The notes beneath the pieces were generated by a model. It worked only from the letters and a program-made list of their open reading frames with translations, was not told where the DNA came from and ran no database searches. The position numbers and the translations under genes were made by a program. A stretch of DNA of 64,000 nucleotides from assembly GCF_002161595.1 (NCBI RefSeq), contig NZ_NFID01000007.1, positions 62,001-126,000 on the forward strand. The letters are read 5' to 3'. Source of the stretch: Gemmiger sp. An50 (GTDB lineage Bacteria > Bacillota > Clostridia > Oscillospirales > Ruminococcaceae). Below, one piece after another: positions 50,666 to 59,583 of this stretch. Each line of letters starts with the position of its first letter. Position 1 is the first letter of the stretch.

Positions 50666-51019
50666 ATGTACCATACCCGTTATGAAAGGCGGTGCAAAAT
50701 CGCTTATGAACACTCTGGATTTTTTCTCCGCTTAGAAAGGTTTGGTTATCCAATGGAAGATTGGCGAATTACAAATCAACACCAATATTTGGATGGGGCC
50801 ACGCTTGTATGGGACCGCTATTCCGCAGGTGATGCATGGGATCATGATCACTGTGAATTTTGTTGTACCAAATTCCCGGAGGACGAAAGCGCCGGATACC
50901 GAACCCTGGATTCCTGTCACTGGATCTGCAAGCGGTGCTTCGAGGATTTTAAAGAGGACTTTTCCTGGACAGTTGCGGAAAACGGCCAGCCTGCAAAGAA
51001 CAATCACCTGGAAAATTAA
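50666..51019 (+). CDS. Small zinc-ribbon protein, unknown function
   Basis: A frame of 117 codons. The part from EDWRITNQHQYLDGATLVWD to the end is convincing: DHDHCEFCCTKF and later HWICKRCFEDFKEDFSW give two CXXC pairs for one zinc. Small cytosolic proteins with this WRITNQ...DHDHCEFC...CFEDFK pattern are common in Firmicutes genomes, function unknown (from memory). The start is uncertain: no good Shine-Dalgarno precedes 50666, and the ATG at 50753 (MEDWRIT) has none either. Confidence 0.6.
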   Translation: MYHTRYERRCKIAYEHSGFFLRLERFGYPMEDWRITNQHQYLDGATLVWDRYSAGDAWDHDHCEFCCTKFPEDESAGYRTLDSCHWICKRCFEDFKEDFSWTVAENGQPAKNNHLEN

Positions 51020-51346
51020 CCGGATGATTCGTATCTGTTATTCAGCCTGTTCACCTGCTTAAAGCACTATATCCTGTTCGTTCTGGAAGCGGAAGGATCT
51101 ATGTATTCCGCCGCCAGTCTGATCAGCCCGGGCACTCCACCATTCCCGTTGCAGCGGAGGCTCCGGCGAATCCTGATTCCTGTGGGGCTCGTTCTTCTTC
51201 CGCAGGCAAGCTTATTCTGAAGAGAAATCATCACAACAGACCCCATATCCGCCAAAGAAACTGCAGCAAGAACTGCTTTCCCCGTTCAAGTGAATTCGAT
51301 TTTATGGATCATCTGACCGAAAGGACTTTTATGCCCCGTTGAAAGC
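51020..51346. other. Intergenic region without a gene
   Basis: About 330 bases between the zinc-ribbon gene and the flavodoxin terminator. Short ORFs only, none with supporting signals. Confidence 0.5.
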
Positions 51347-51388
51347 AAAAAAGCACCGGAACCGCCGATTATAAGCCGTTCCGGTGCT
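51347..51388 (-). terminator. Terminator of the lipoprotein flavodoxin gene
   Basis: AGCACCGGAAC (51352-51362) pairs with GTTCCGGTGCT (51378-51388); T-run on the minus strand. Confidence 0.82.
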
Positions 51389-51432
51389 CTTTTCTTTTTC
51401 ATCTATTTTTTCGTTTCAATCAAGCACGGGTT

Positions 51433-52134
51433 TTACCTCGCAGTCGGTTCTTCCGCACTTACAGAGAGCATCGGAAGATCCAGACCTTCCACCCAGGAAG
51501 CTAGCTCTTCTTCCGATGCCCCGGCGCTGAACCGCTGTCCCTCCAGCCACGTGGCATTTTCTGCGAAAGCCTGCAGGTCATCAGCACTGGAACCGATCCC
51601 ACTGGAACCGGACGTGCAGAACGGAGCAATTGTGGCATCCCCAAAATCATAGCTTTCCAGAAAGGTATACAGGATTTTTGGCGCCCCATCCCACCAGATT
51701 GGGTAGCCCAGAAACACCACGTCATATTCCTCCGGGTTTTCCAGCGTTCCCGCAATTGCAGGTCGGGCGTCGGGGTTCTGCTGTTCCTGATTGGCCCGGC
51801 AGGACTCGTTGTTATAATCAAGATCCTCGCTGGTGTACGGCTCCTCGGCTACAATCTCATAAAGCTCTGCATTCAACACTGTCTGAAGATGCCGGGCAAC
51901 GTTTTCTGTATTGCCGGTAGCGGAAAAATATGCCACCAGAATATTTGCGCCCGATTCAGCGGTATCTGCATCCTCCACCGGCTCAGAGGCTTCCGACGAT
52001 GCAGACGGAATCGAAACATAGGCCTCGCTTTCCTGCACAGACTGCGTCTGTTCCGACGTGCTCTGTACTCCCGTTCCTCCACAGGCTGTCAGCATACAGG
52101 TCAATGCAACCAACACAGCAAAAATTCGTTTCAT
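51433..52134 (-). CDS. Flavodoxin-domain lipoprotein
   Basis: A 233-residue protein. A lipoprotein signal peptide ends at LTAC (Cys18), followed by a Ser/Glu-rich linker to about residue 62. The flavodoxin domain has the FMN phosphate loop YFSATGNTENVA and later VVFLGYPIWWDGAPK, as in NAD(P)H-dependent flavodoxins of the Flavodoxin_4 type. Being exported, it may carry electrons on the outer face of the membrane. It is related to the cytosolic flavodoxin at 53348-53827 (same YFSATG, FLG-P-WW and TSG-SG pattern), so the two are likely paralogs under one regulator region. Confidence 0.88.
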   Translation of the reverse strand: MKRIFAVLVALTCMLTACGGTGVQSTSEQTQSVQESEAYVSIPSASSEASEPVEDADTAESGANILVAYFSATGNTENVARHLQTVLNAELYEIVAEEPYTSEDLDYNNESCRANQEQQNPDARPAIAGTLENPEEYDVVFLGYPIWWDGAPKILYTFLESYDFGDATIAPFCTSGSSGIGSSADDLQAFAENATWLEGQRFSAGASEEELASWVEGLDLPMLSVSAEEPTAR

Positions 52135-52242
52135 CTTGTGATACCTCCTCGTTCTTGTGCGCGACCGCCAGACCTTGCATTCAAGCCCCTGCTGTTACCG
52201 AACGCTGGAATGAGACTTTTTGCCCGGCTCTTGCTGCACAGT

Positions 52243-52280
52243 CAAAAAAATGTGGGTGCCCTTCTTCGGATACCCACATT
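52243..52280 (-). terminator. Terminator of the LysR gene
   Basis: Stem 52249-52261 with 52268-52280 (two mismatches), with a run of seven T residues on the minus strand, about 55 bases past the LysR stop. Confidence 0.75.
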
Positions 52281-52336
52281 GTAAAACGATTTTTCTCTCA
52301 TGTCTAATGCTTATTTTGTTCGCTCAAAAATGCTCA

Positions 52337-53200
52337 TCAGACATTTTTAATATGTTCATGAAATGCCTCTGTCGCCGGTGTCAGAACCTGATCCTTTTTC
52401 CAGACCAGCACGGTTCCCGTTTCCATTTTCGGGGAAAGCGGACGGAAGCACAGCCCCTCAAAATCCAGATTCAGGTCAAACCCGAGCGCCACGCCAACGC
52501 CGCAGCGCACCATATTGGCTGCATTCAGGATCAGATTGAAGGTGGCTGCAATCTGCAAACGATCCCAGCTTTCGCCAAACCAACTGGCCAATTCCCTTTG
52601 AACCGTTTCCCGTCCGCTGAACAGCAGCGGAACATTTTCCAGATCGCCGGGCGTGATCACCTCCCGCTGGGCCAAAGGAGTATCTGCCCGCATCAATACA
52701 CCCCAGCGATCCTTCTCTTTCATCCGGCAAAAGGCATACCGGCCCACATCCACCGGCTCTGTCAACAGTCCCATATCCAGCAATCCCATATCCAGCCGTT
52801 CCTTCACATCGTCCGCGCTGGCACTGAAAATCCGAAACGTCACCTTCGGGTAGCGCTCCCGAAAACTGACAATCGCCTGCGACAAAAAGGACATACTCTG
52901 TGTCTCACCCGCGCCAATAGCGATTTCTCCCATTAGTTCCGTTTCTCCGGTGATAAACTCCCGGGTGATTTTGTCCGCCAGATCCACCAGCTCCTGTGCT
53001 CTGCGACGCAGCCGCATTCCTTCATCTGTTAACACGATGTGGTAGCGGCTGCGCTGAAACAGCTTTACGCCCAGCTCCTCCTCCAGCTGCATCAGCTGCC
53101 GGGAGAGGGTGGGCTGCGTCAGATGGAGCAGCGCCGCCGCCTTTGTAATGTTCTCCTCCCGGGCTACTGCCAGAAAATAACGCAGAACTCTCAGTTCCAT
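52337..53200 (-). CDS. LysR-family transcriptional regulator
   Basis: A 287-residue LysR regulator. The HTH reads MELRVLRYFLAVAREENITK and AALLHLTQPTLSRQLMQLEE; the effector domain follows (IAIGAGETQSMSFLS, VGVALGFDLNLDF). I chose ATG 53200 with AGGAGGGGG before it. The frame is open on for another 208 codons upstream, but this runs antisense through the flavodoxin gene and is not coding. It is divergent from the flavodoxin/aldo-keto reductase pair with a dyad in between, the classical arrangement in which LysR controls its neighbour. Confidence 0.92.
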   Translation of the reverse strand: MELRVLRYFLAVAREENITKAAALLHLTQPTLSRQLMQLEEELGVKLFQRSRYHIVLTDEGMRLRRRAQELVDLADKITREFITGETELMGEIAIGAGETQSMSFLSQAIVSFRERYPKVTFRIFSASADDVKERLDMGLLDMGLLTEPVDVGRYAFCRMKEKDRWGVLMRADTPLAQREVITPGDLENVPLLFSGRETVQRELASWFGESWDRLQIAATFNLILNAANMVRCGVGVALGFDLNLDFEGLCFRPLSPKMETGTVLVWKKDQVLTPATEAFHEHIKNV

Positions 53201-53257
53201 TGTTTTCCCCCTCCTTTTCTTCATCTTATCACGGGCATATTCATACCGCAACAGAAA

Positions 53258-53297
53258 AATGCTCATAAAGAATAACTGCGGATAGAAAATGAGTATT
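53258..53297. promoter_or_regulatory. LysR operator candidate in the divergent region
   Basis: AATGCTCAT (53258-53266) and ATGAGTATT (53289-53297) form a dyad with one mismatch and a 22-base spacer between the divergent starts. Confidence 0.5.
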
Positions 53298-53347
53298 TTA
53301 CATTTCTCAACTTCCGTTTTACAATGAAGCCAAAGGAGGTTGTACCC

Positions 53348-53827
53348 ATGAACGCATTGATTGCTTATTTTTCCGCCACCGGCACTACCGCAGCGGCAGC
53401 GAGGGCTCTGGCTCAGGCCACCGGAGCTGCTCTTTATGAAATCAAGCCCGCTGTTCCCTATACCGGTGCAGATCTTGACTGGCGGGACAAAACTTCCCGC
53501 AGCAGTGTAGAAATGCGCGATAAGCATTCCCGCCCTGCTCTGGCAGATACCAGCGCACCAGTCGCCGATTACGATGTGATTTTTCTGGGCTTCCCGGTCT
53601 GGTGGTATGTTGCCCCCACCATTCTCAACACCTTTCTGGAGGCATACGATTTCACCGGCAAAACCATCGTCCTGTTCGCCACTTCCGGCGGCAGCGGTCT
53701 GGGCAAGTCGGCCGTGGAGCTGCGTCCGAGCGCACCCGGAGCCAGAATTGTGGACGGCCGGATGCTGAACGGTCGATTGAATGAAGCCGAGCTGAAAGAA
53801 TGGGCAGAGGGGTGGGACCAGCAATGA
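53348..53827 (+). CDS. Flavodoxin
   Basis: A 159-residue flavodoxin-fold protein: phosphate loop YFSATGTTAAAAR, then DVIFLGFPVWWYVAPTILNT and LFATSGGSGLGKS, the residues around the flavin. It starts at ATG 53348 with AAAGGAGG 9 bases before it; the in-frame ATG at 53324 lies ahead of that Shine-Dalgarno. Its stop overlaps the aldo-keto reductase start by ATGA. Known relatives are NAD(P)H-dependent oxidoreductases or electron carriers. It may supply or take electrons together with the reductase downstream. Confidence 0.9.
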   Translation: MNALIAYFSATGTTAAAARALAQATGAALYEIKPAVPYTGADLDWRDKTSRSSVEMRDKHSRPALADTSAPVADYDVIFLGFPVWWYVAPTILNTFLEAYDFTGKTIVLFATSGGSGLGKSAVELRPSAPGARIVDGRMLNGRLNEAELKEWAEGWDQQ

Positions 53828-54873
53828 ACTATGCCAGACTGGGCAATTCCGACCTGACGGTTTCCCGCATCTGCATGGGCTGCATGGGATTTGGCGATGC
53901 CCAAAACGGCCAGCATTCCTGGACCATGGGCGAATCCCATTCCCGGGAAATCATTCGCCGCGGGCTGGAGCTCGGCGTTAATTTTTTCGACACTGCCATT
54001 GCCTACCAGAGCGGCACCAGTGAACAGTATCTGGGCCGTTCGTTGCGTGATTTTGCCCGACGGGATGAAGTAGTGGTGGCCACCAAATTTCTGCCCCGCA
54101 CCAACGAGGAAATCGAGGCAGGAATCAGCGGGCAGGAGCATGTCCGGCGAATGCTGGATCAAAGCCTGAAAAATCTGGAAATGGACTATGTGGATCTTTA
54201 CATCTACCACATGTGGGATTACCAGACCCCGCTTTTCGACATTCTGGAAGGCCTGAACAACGCAGTAAAGGCAGGCAAGGCCCGGTACATTGGCATCTCC
54301 AACTGCTTTGCCTGGCAGCTTGCCAAAGCAAATGCTTTGGCTGAGCGGGAAGGGTTCGCCAAATTTATTTCCGTGCAGGGCCATTACAACCTGATTTTCC
54401 GGGAAGAAGAACGGGAGATGGCCCCTTACTGCCGGGAAGAAAACATCGCCATGACGCCTTACAGCCCTTTGGCGGGCGGACGATTGTCCAAGCAGCCCGG
54501 CGAAAGCTCCCGGCGTTTTTGTGAGGACAGCTATGCCCGCCTGAAATACGATGCTTCCCGGGATCAGGACGCTCCCATTCTGGCTTGCGTGGCGGAACTG
54601 GCCGACCGCCGGGGCGTTTCCATGACGGAAATCTCTCTGGCCTGGCTACTGACCCGCGTCACTGCCCCCGTGGCGGGTACCACCAAAATCAGTCATATCG
54701 AGGGCGCAGCCAAGGCGGTGGACCTAACCCTGACGGCGGAAGAGTGCACCTATCTGGAGGAGCTTTACACGCCTCACCCACTGGTTGGAGTTATGGCGCA
54801 GAACACAGCGGCAGCGTCGAAGGAAAAGCACGTCTGGTCTACCGGAAAGCAGGAGATCAGCGGGACACGGTAA
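53824..54873 (+). CDS. Aldo/keto reductase
   Basis: A 349-residue NADPH-dependent reductase of the AKR superfamily with a TIM-barrel fold. Visible are MNYARLGNSDLTVSRICMGC at the start, the Asp/Tyr site in FFDTAIAYQSG, the Lys in VVATKFLP, the His in YIYHMWD, and the cofactor region VAGTTKISHIEGAAKAVDL. The start is ATG 53824, overlapping the flavodoxin stop by 4 bases. It is probably induced together with flavodoxin by the LysR regulator, possibly to detoxify carbonyl compounds. Confidence 0.92.
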   Translation: MNYARLGNSDLTVSRICMGCMGFGDAQNGQHSWTMGESHSREIIRRGLELGVNFFDTAIAYQSGTSEQYLGRSLRDFARRDEVVVATKFLPRTNEEIEAGISGQEHVRRMLDQSLKNLEMDYVDLYIYHMWDYQTPLFDILEGLNNAVKAGKARYIGISNCFAWQLAKANALAEREGFAKFISVQGHYNLIFREEEREMAPYCREENIAMTPYSPLAGGRLSKQPGESSRRFCEDSYARLKYDASRDQDAPILACVAELADRRGVSMTEISLAWLLTRVTAPVAGTTKISHIEGAAKAVDLTLTAEECTYLEELYTPHPLVGVMAQNTAAASKEKHVWSTGKQEISGTR

Positions 54874-54989
54874 CTGGAATGGGGTGTTTTCCTGTCAATC
54901 CATAGGTCCGGTGTAACTACTTAACTGGACACGCTGAATTGAAGAACACCTTCCGCCCGTTCTTGCATGCAAATTATCCAGTAATACAC

Positions 54990-55025
54990 AACAAGCAACG
55001 CCATTCGCATCTGGCGTTGCTTGTT
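54990..55025 (+). terminator. Terminator of the flavodoxin-AKR operon
   Basis: Perfect 14-bp stem (54990-55003 and 55012-55025) with 8-base loop, then T-rich sequence. Confidence 0.8.
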
Positions 55026-55056
55026 GCTTTCTTCGGATAGAATCCACACACAGGAA

Positions 55057-55088
55057 AAAGACCTGTAATCCTAAGATCACAGGTCTTT
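55057..55088 (-). terminator. Terminator of tRNA-Ala
   Basis: AAAGACCTGT/ACAGGTCTTT stem next to the tRNA 3' end, ending in a T-run on the minus strand. Confidence 0.82.
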
Positions 55089-55089
55089 C

Positions 55090-55165
<76 letters not shown>

Positions 55166-55198
55166 AGATTATGTGTGCCGTCTCTCGACTGCTTGATT

Positions 55199-55227
55199 AT
55201 TATATCAGCTGCATTTTGAAATGTCAA
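55199..55227 (-). promoter_or_regulatory. Consensus promoter of tRNA-Ala
   Basis: On the minus strand TTGACA, 17 bases, TATAAT upstream of the tRNA. Confidence 0.9.
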
Positions 55228-55279
55228 CAGATAAACGAAAAATTTTTTCATATGTTTTTTCAGAGATTTTTCCGACACA

Positions 55280-56137
55280 TTAACAGGGATATTCCAGCTC
55301 GAAGGAGGCCCGGCCGGTTTCCAATTCCCACAGAATAAAGCCATCTTTCCGCAGCTGGTATCGAACGCGGCAGCAAAGATTTTCGCGGATCGTACGCGTC
55401 ATTCCCCCGCAGACCGGTGCGTTCAGCGGCTGGCCTGCCTGGCCCAGCCGTTCCACTATAAGGACAAGGCATCCCTGACGAATCTCCACCCGGCCAGCCC
55501 GGACACTGACCAACCTTGCCCCCAGATAGCTTGCAAAACGGTATTCCCTGCCCCGAACTTGCAGCAATGCAATTACCCCGGAAAATGCAATCGGTCCTAC
55601 TGGCACCCGGGCAGTAGCCAGCATCAACGAGCCTTCCGGAAAAAGGCACTGGCTCCAGGCATATTCCCTGGGAAAAGAACAACCCTTATCCCCTTCGATA
55701 TAGCCTTCTGCATTCTCAAACCGGACGCACTTTCCGTTTACAAGCAGTGTCCCATCCACCCGATGCTTCATACTGGCAATCCGGTGACTGCACTCCATGA
55801 ATGGCATCAGCTCAAAAGGCCCCATAATCGGTATGTGCAATGGCTTCAACGGTCCAAACCGGAGTACCCCCTGAATGTTCCAACGGGCATTTCTGACCGA
55901 AAGCACAACACCATGCGGACAGAACAGATTTTCTCCCAGAATCGCTCTGGGGCCGTCCCAGTTCACAGCAGCCCGGACTGCCGGTATTGGGACAACTCCG
56001 CTCTGTTCTCCCCACATAATCTGTAGCGATGCGGCACTTTCTTCTGCTGACCCGTGCACTGCCGGAATCAGCGCAAGGCTGCACTCATTTGACTGCACTT
56101 TAAAATACCACCCGCAAAATGACGGCTCCATCCTCAT
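55280..56137 (-). CDS. Tocopherol cyclase-like domain protein
   Basis: A 285-residue protein made largely of beta strands. GYIEGDKGCSFPREYAWSQC is the motif I associate with tocopherol cyclase-family (PF14249) lipocalin-like proteins in bacteria, which do not make tocopherol. Other stretches include GWYFKVQS near the N-terminus and MPFMECSHRIASMKHRVDG. No signal peptide is seen. The biochemical role in Firmicutes is unknown; a lipid- or small-molecule-binding or modifying function is possible. It stands alone, upstream of tRNA-Ala. Confidence 0.75.
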   Translation of the reverse strand: MRMEPSFCGWYFKVQSNECSLALIPAVHGSAEESAASLQIMWGEQSGVVPIPAVRAAVNWDGPRAILGENLFCPHGVVLSVRNARWNIQGVLRFGPLKPLHIPIMGPFELMPFMECSHRIASMKHRVDGTLLVNGKCVRFENAEGYIEGDKGCSFPREYAWSQCLFPEGSLMLATARVPVGPIAFSGVIALLQVRGREYRFASYLGARLVSVRAGRVEIRQGCLVLIVERLGQAGQPLNAPVCGGMTRTIRENLCCRVRYQLRKDGFILWELETGRASFELEYPC

Positions 56138-56441
56138 GCTCCTTTTCTTTCACCGATAATCATCGGATTCCTTGCGGAAACGCCGAGATGAATTTGAATT
56201 GTTTTATTCTTAGTATCTCCCAAAACCGTGCCATCATCAGCGCTGTCGGAAACATTTTTGAAAAAGTTTGCAATTATCCCTTTTATCGGACACACCTGCC
56301 GCTATAATAGTAGTAAGTTACTGGTAAAGCAAGCCTTCAAGATAACCCACTCAGAAACAGAACGCAAGCAGAACGACGTTTCGGTCTCATGCGCCATACT
56401 GAAATTTAAGCCAGAGCAATCGGACAAAAGGAGGAAAGAAT
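56138..56441. promoter_or_regulatory. Divergent promoter region of the PARG-like gene
   Basis: No gene in these ~300 bases. A perfect -10 box TATAAT occurs at 56303-56308 with no good -35 at 17 bases. AAAGGAGG lies just before the start codon at 56442. Confidence 0.45.
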
Positions 56442-57293
56442 ATGCCTTATGCAGACAAACGCCAGCTGAACGTGTCCGTTTTTGAAGATACACGCAACTG
56501 GTACTCGCAGGATGCGATGCTGAAGGATGCCATCTGCCATTCAAAACAGCACACCAAATTTTACGCTCACGGTGCGGTTTCTCCTGCTCCGGAAATGCTT
56601 ACTCGTTTCCCTGAAGACATGCATATTCTTGTATCGTCGGAACGGACGCTTCAGGCGGCCGGGAAATATACCGGCCAGAAGGTTGCCGTTCTGAACTTTG
56701 CGTCGGCCACAAACCCGGGCGGCGGTGTCCTTCACGGCAGCTCCGCCCAGGAAGAAGCACTGTGCCGGTGCAGTACTCTGTACCCTTGCCTGCTGAGTAA
56801 TGAGCTCTGGCAAAGCTACTACCAGATGCATCGCGATCGGGACGACGTCACTTATACAGATGCATGCATCTACACGCCGGATGTTCTGGTAATTAAGACC
56901 GACACAAATTCTCCCGAACGACTGCCCAAAGGCAAGATCTACCCGGTGGATGTAATCACCTGTGCGGCGCCCAATCTGCGCCCACAGCCCAGCAACTACA
57001 TGAATCCAGGGTGCGGCACTCCGGTTCATCTGACCCGTGAACAGATTCGCACACTGCACTTGCAGCGCGCCCGCAAAATCCTGTCGGTAGCCGCCATCCA
57101 TGGTGCCGAGGTTTTGATTCTGGGCGCTTTTGGCTGCGGTGCATTCTGCAATCCCCCCGAAGTGGTCGCAGGTGCCTTTCGTGATGTTTTGCCCGACTTC
57201 GCCCACGCTTTCCAAACAGTGGAATTTGCAGTCTACTGCACACCCCGGGATGATTCCAACTATCGTACCTTCCAGAAAATTCTGCAGAAATAA
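56442..57293 (+). CDS. TIGR02452 family protein (bacterial PARG-like macrodomain)
   Basis: A 283-residue macrodomain-fold protein of the microbial PARG type. The signature GGG-x-QEE loop is visible as ATNPGGGVLHGSSAQEEALC, with the two Glu residues needed by poly(ADP-ribose) glycohydrolases. LILGAFGCGAFCNPPEVVA near the end closes the ADP-ribose pocket. It would hydrolyse ADP-ribose chains or remove ADP-ribose from targets, possibly in defence against toxins. AAAGGAGGAAAGAAT precedes the ATG. It is a single-gene unit with a strong terminator. Confidence 0.9.
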   Translation: MPYADKRQLNVSVFEDTRNWYSQDAMLKDAICHSKQHTKFYAHGAVSPAPEMLTRFPEDMHILVSSERTLQAAGKYTGQKVAVLNFASATNPGGGVLHGSSAQEEALCRCSTLYPCLLSNELWQSYYQMHRDRDDVTYTDACIYTPDVLVIKTDTNSPERLPKGKIYPVDVITCAAPNLRPQPSNYMNPGCGTPVHLTREQIRTLHLQRARKILSVAAIHGAEVLILGAFGCGAFCNPPEVVAGAFRDVLPDFAHAFQTVEFAVYCTPRDDSNYRTFQKILQK

Positions 57294-57398
57294 CCGATCC
57301 ACAAAGAATGAGCCCTCTCTATTGTGCAAGGCACAATTTATTTCAGATTTTGAACTTTGCTATCCTTCTTTCTATATAATTTCTCCACATCACACCTG

Positions 57399-57438
57399 TA
57401 AAACTCCCGGGAACAATTCAATGTTCCCGGGAGTTTTA
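57399..57438. terminator. Strong terminator after the PARG-like gene
   Basis: Perfect 17-bp stem (57399-57415 and 57422-57438) with 6-base loop and flanking A/T tracts. Confidence 0.88.
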
Positions 57439-57547
57439 CATTTCACGGTTTCGTCCCAAGGAAAAGCAACAGCCCCCTGATACAGGGAACCTGCGTCAGG
57501 GGGCTTACTGATGTTCGGTGAAAGGCAACAAGTGTTGATTTGCACGC

Positions 57548-59583
57548 TTATTGCGGCTTCCATTCGCGCAGATATTTGAAGGGAAACGGAAGCACCGTCC
57601 ACGCACTGGCGCGCACAAAATCCACCTCCATCAGGGGCAGATATTCTGCAAAATGAGGTTGTCCGCCAGTGGCTGTGACCTTGCGGATGCAGCACGCACG
57701 CGCCAGCGATTGTTGCAATGACTGACCGCAAGGACCGCTGTAATAGTATTGGGCATTGCCCTGTGTAAACAGGCGGATATCCAACGTCCCCGCAAAAAGC
57801 TGTTCCTTTGTTTTGTTCTGCTTCATTCCGCTGCCGAGCAGCACACCGGTGCGTGCGAAGATTTCCTCATTCACCCGCCGCCCCAATACCGTGCGAAGTC
57901 CCAGGCAACTGGACAGTTGTTTGCGTGTGGCTTGCGGAGCAAGCGCCAACAGATCGCTGTAAATGATCTCCAGTGCCTGCCGCTCTTTTTCCGGGGCATC
58001 AGAAAACATATTCTGCACAACCGCTGCCAGAGGCTCCACGCTCAACTGTTCGCCATTGGGGGTTCGAGCCAACAGTTCCTGCAGCAGAGTGATTTCCGGC
58101 AATGTGTACCGATCTGTTTTTCGGATCACATGGATATTATCGGGATCCTGATAGACCAGTCCCTCCACATGAGGATCTACTTTTCCGCGGTCATCCTGAA
58201 ACGCCCGGGCAATTTTTTCCTGCTCATCATCCTGCCAGAAGAGCTCTTCCTCCCACTGGCTGTATTCCAGAATGCCATCGGAATATACCCGCAAGCGGCG
58301 GTAGTGCGGCTGCTTATCCTTTCCTTTGCTTTCCTCGGGAATAATCACAAAATTCACCGGCGATGTGTACCCTGCGGCCGCCCAGTCATAGCAGGTAATT
58401 TTTTTCTGCAGAACATCCCGCTTGACCGCAAGCTCCTGCAGCACTTTGCGCAGAGCGGCACCTTCTTTTTTCTTTTTTTCGCACTCGTCTCCAGGCAGCT
58501 TAAAATCCTCCACCGTCAGATGCTGCACCGTGCAGTGGACGGGAGCCTTTCGGTAGGGATCCTGCTCCGGGCAATCCTCATAAAACTCCTTATCGTGTAC
58601 GATGCGGAACAGGGTATCCCCTGCGGCGGGCACCCCTTCACACAAAGAAATCCCGCTGTATTCATTCAGTTTCAACCGTAGCAGATGAACCAGTTCTGCC
58701 GAACGTTCATCCTGAACCGTATCCTCCACAAAGGCCGGTGCTTCCCGAAGCCTGCGGCGAATCTTTTCCATCTGTGAACGTGCAGGTCTGCACCCCAGAT
58801 GAGCCTCCTCCTGCAGATATTGCATGTTCAAGGTCAGGTAAGGAGCAAGCAGCCGGGCAACGTTGCCCAGAAAGTTTTGCAGCACTCCCACCTTGCTTCG
58901 GCGGAACTCGTCCAAAGAGCCAAATGCCAGAAATGAAACGGTATTTTTCTGGCTCTTATCCAGGTTTTTCATAACAAAGCGGGGAGTATTCTGATCGGGA
59001 TCCTGCTGCACAAGCCGGCGGAGCGTGTAGCTTTGCCCATCAAACAGATACTGCGCTTCGCCCTGCTCTTCTTTCTTTTTTCTGCTTTGCTGAATGTGAC
59101 CACAGAAAGTTTGATACATCCCTCCCAGGTAAATTCGATCCGAATTGTCCAGAAGCTGCGGGGCACTTCTCCCCGCCCTTTCCGCCACGTTGCATCCAGA
59201 TGATAGAGCTTTCCGGTCAGGTTATGATACATCTGCCCGCCAACGCTCAGCGCCGGCATTGCATTGCAAAGCAGCTGTGCCAACAGATACGACTGCTTCT
59301 GCGCCATCTCGACGGATGAAATCTCCCGCAGGCACACATCGCTCACTTGCTGTTCCAGTTCTGTTTTCAAAAGGTTCAGATTGGCGTTTTCCCGCTCATA
59401 GAGGATGTAGCAGCAAGCTCCCCGGGCGTAGGCCACCGAGAGGGCACGTCCCACCTGCAATGCCAGATCCGGCACCAGACTTTGGTAGTAATTGCCGTTG
59501 TCCCGTTTGGCCTCCAGAATGAGGAATCGCTGTGCAATGGCATCGTGATCAAACAGGATTTGAAATTGATTGGTCGGAATCAA
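57548..59583 (-). pseudogene. Unrecognised ~680-residue protein of the second defence-like locus, frameshifted
   Basis: Two frames make up one protein. The first (from 59583) starts MIPTNQFQILFDHDAIAQRF and runs to SVVTFSKAEK; the second continues with KKEEQGEAQYLFDG to 57548 (TVLPFPFKYLREW at the end). The switch lies in a run of six A residues (59076-59081 as T on the plus strand); one extra A, or a -1 slip, restores the frame. A start at TTG 59583 fits a TTGA overlap with the helicase stop and GGGAGG 8 bases before it. A C-terminal half with LFRIVHDKEFYED and VQHLTVEDF and a coiled coil is visible. I do not recognise the family. It pairs with the helicase upstream. Confidence 0.7.

Noticed and set aside
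52337-53824. 495-residue version of the LysR protein
   Set aside because: The first 208 codons run antisense through the flavodoxin gene; the HTH starts exactly at the ATG at 53200, which has a strong Shine-Dalgarno.
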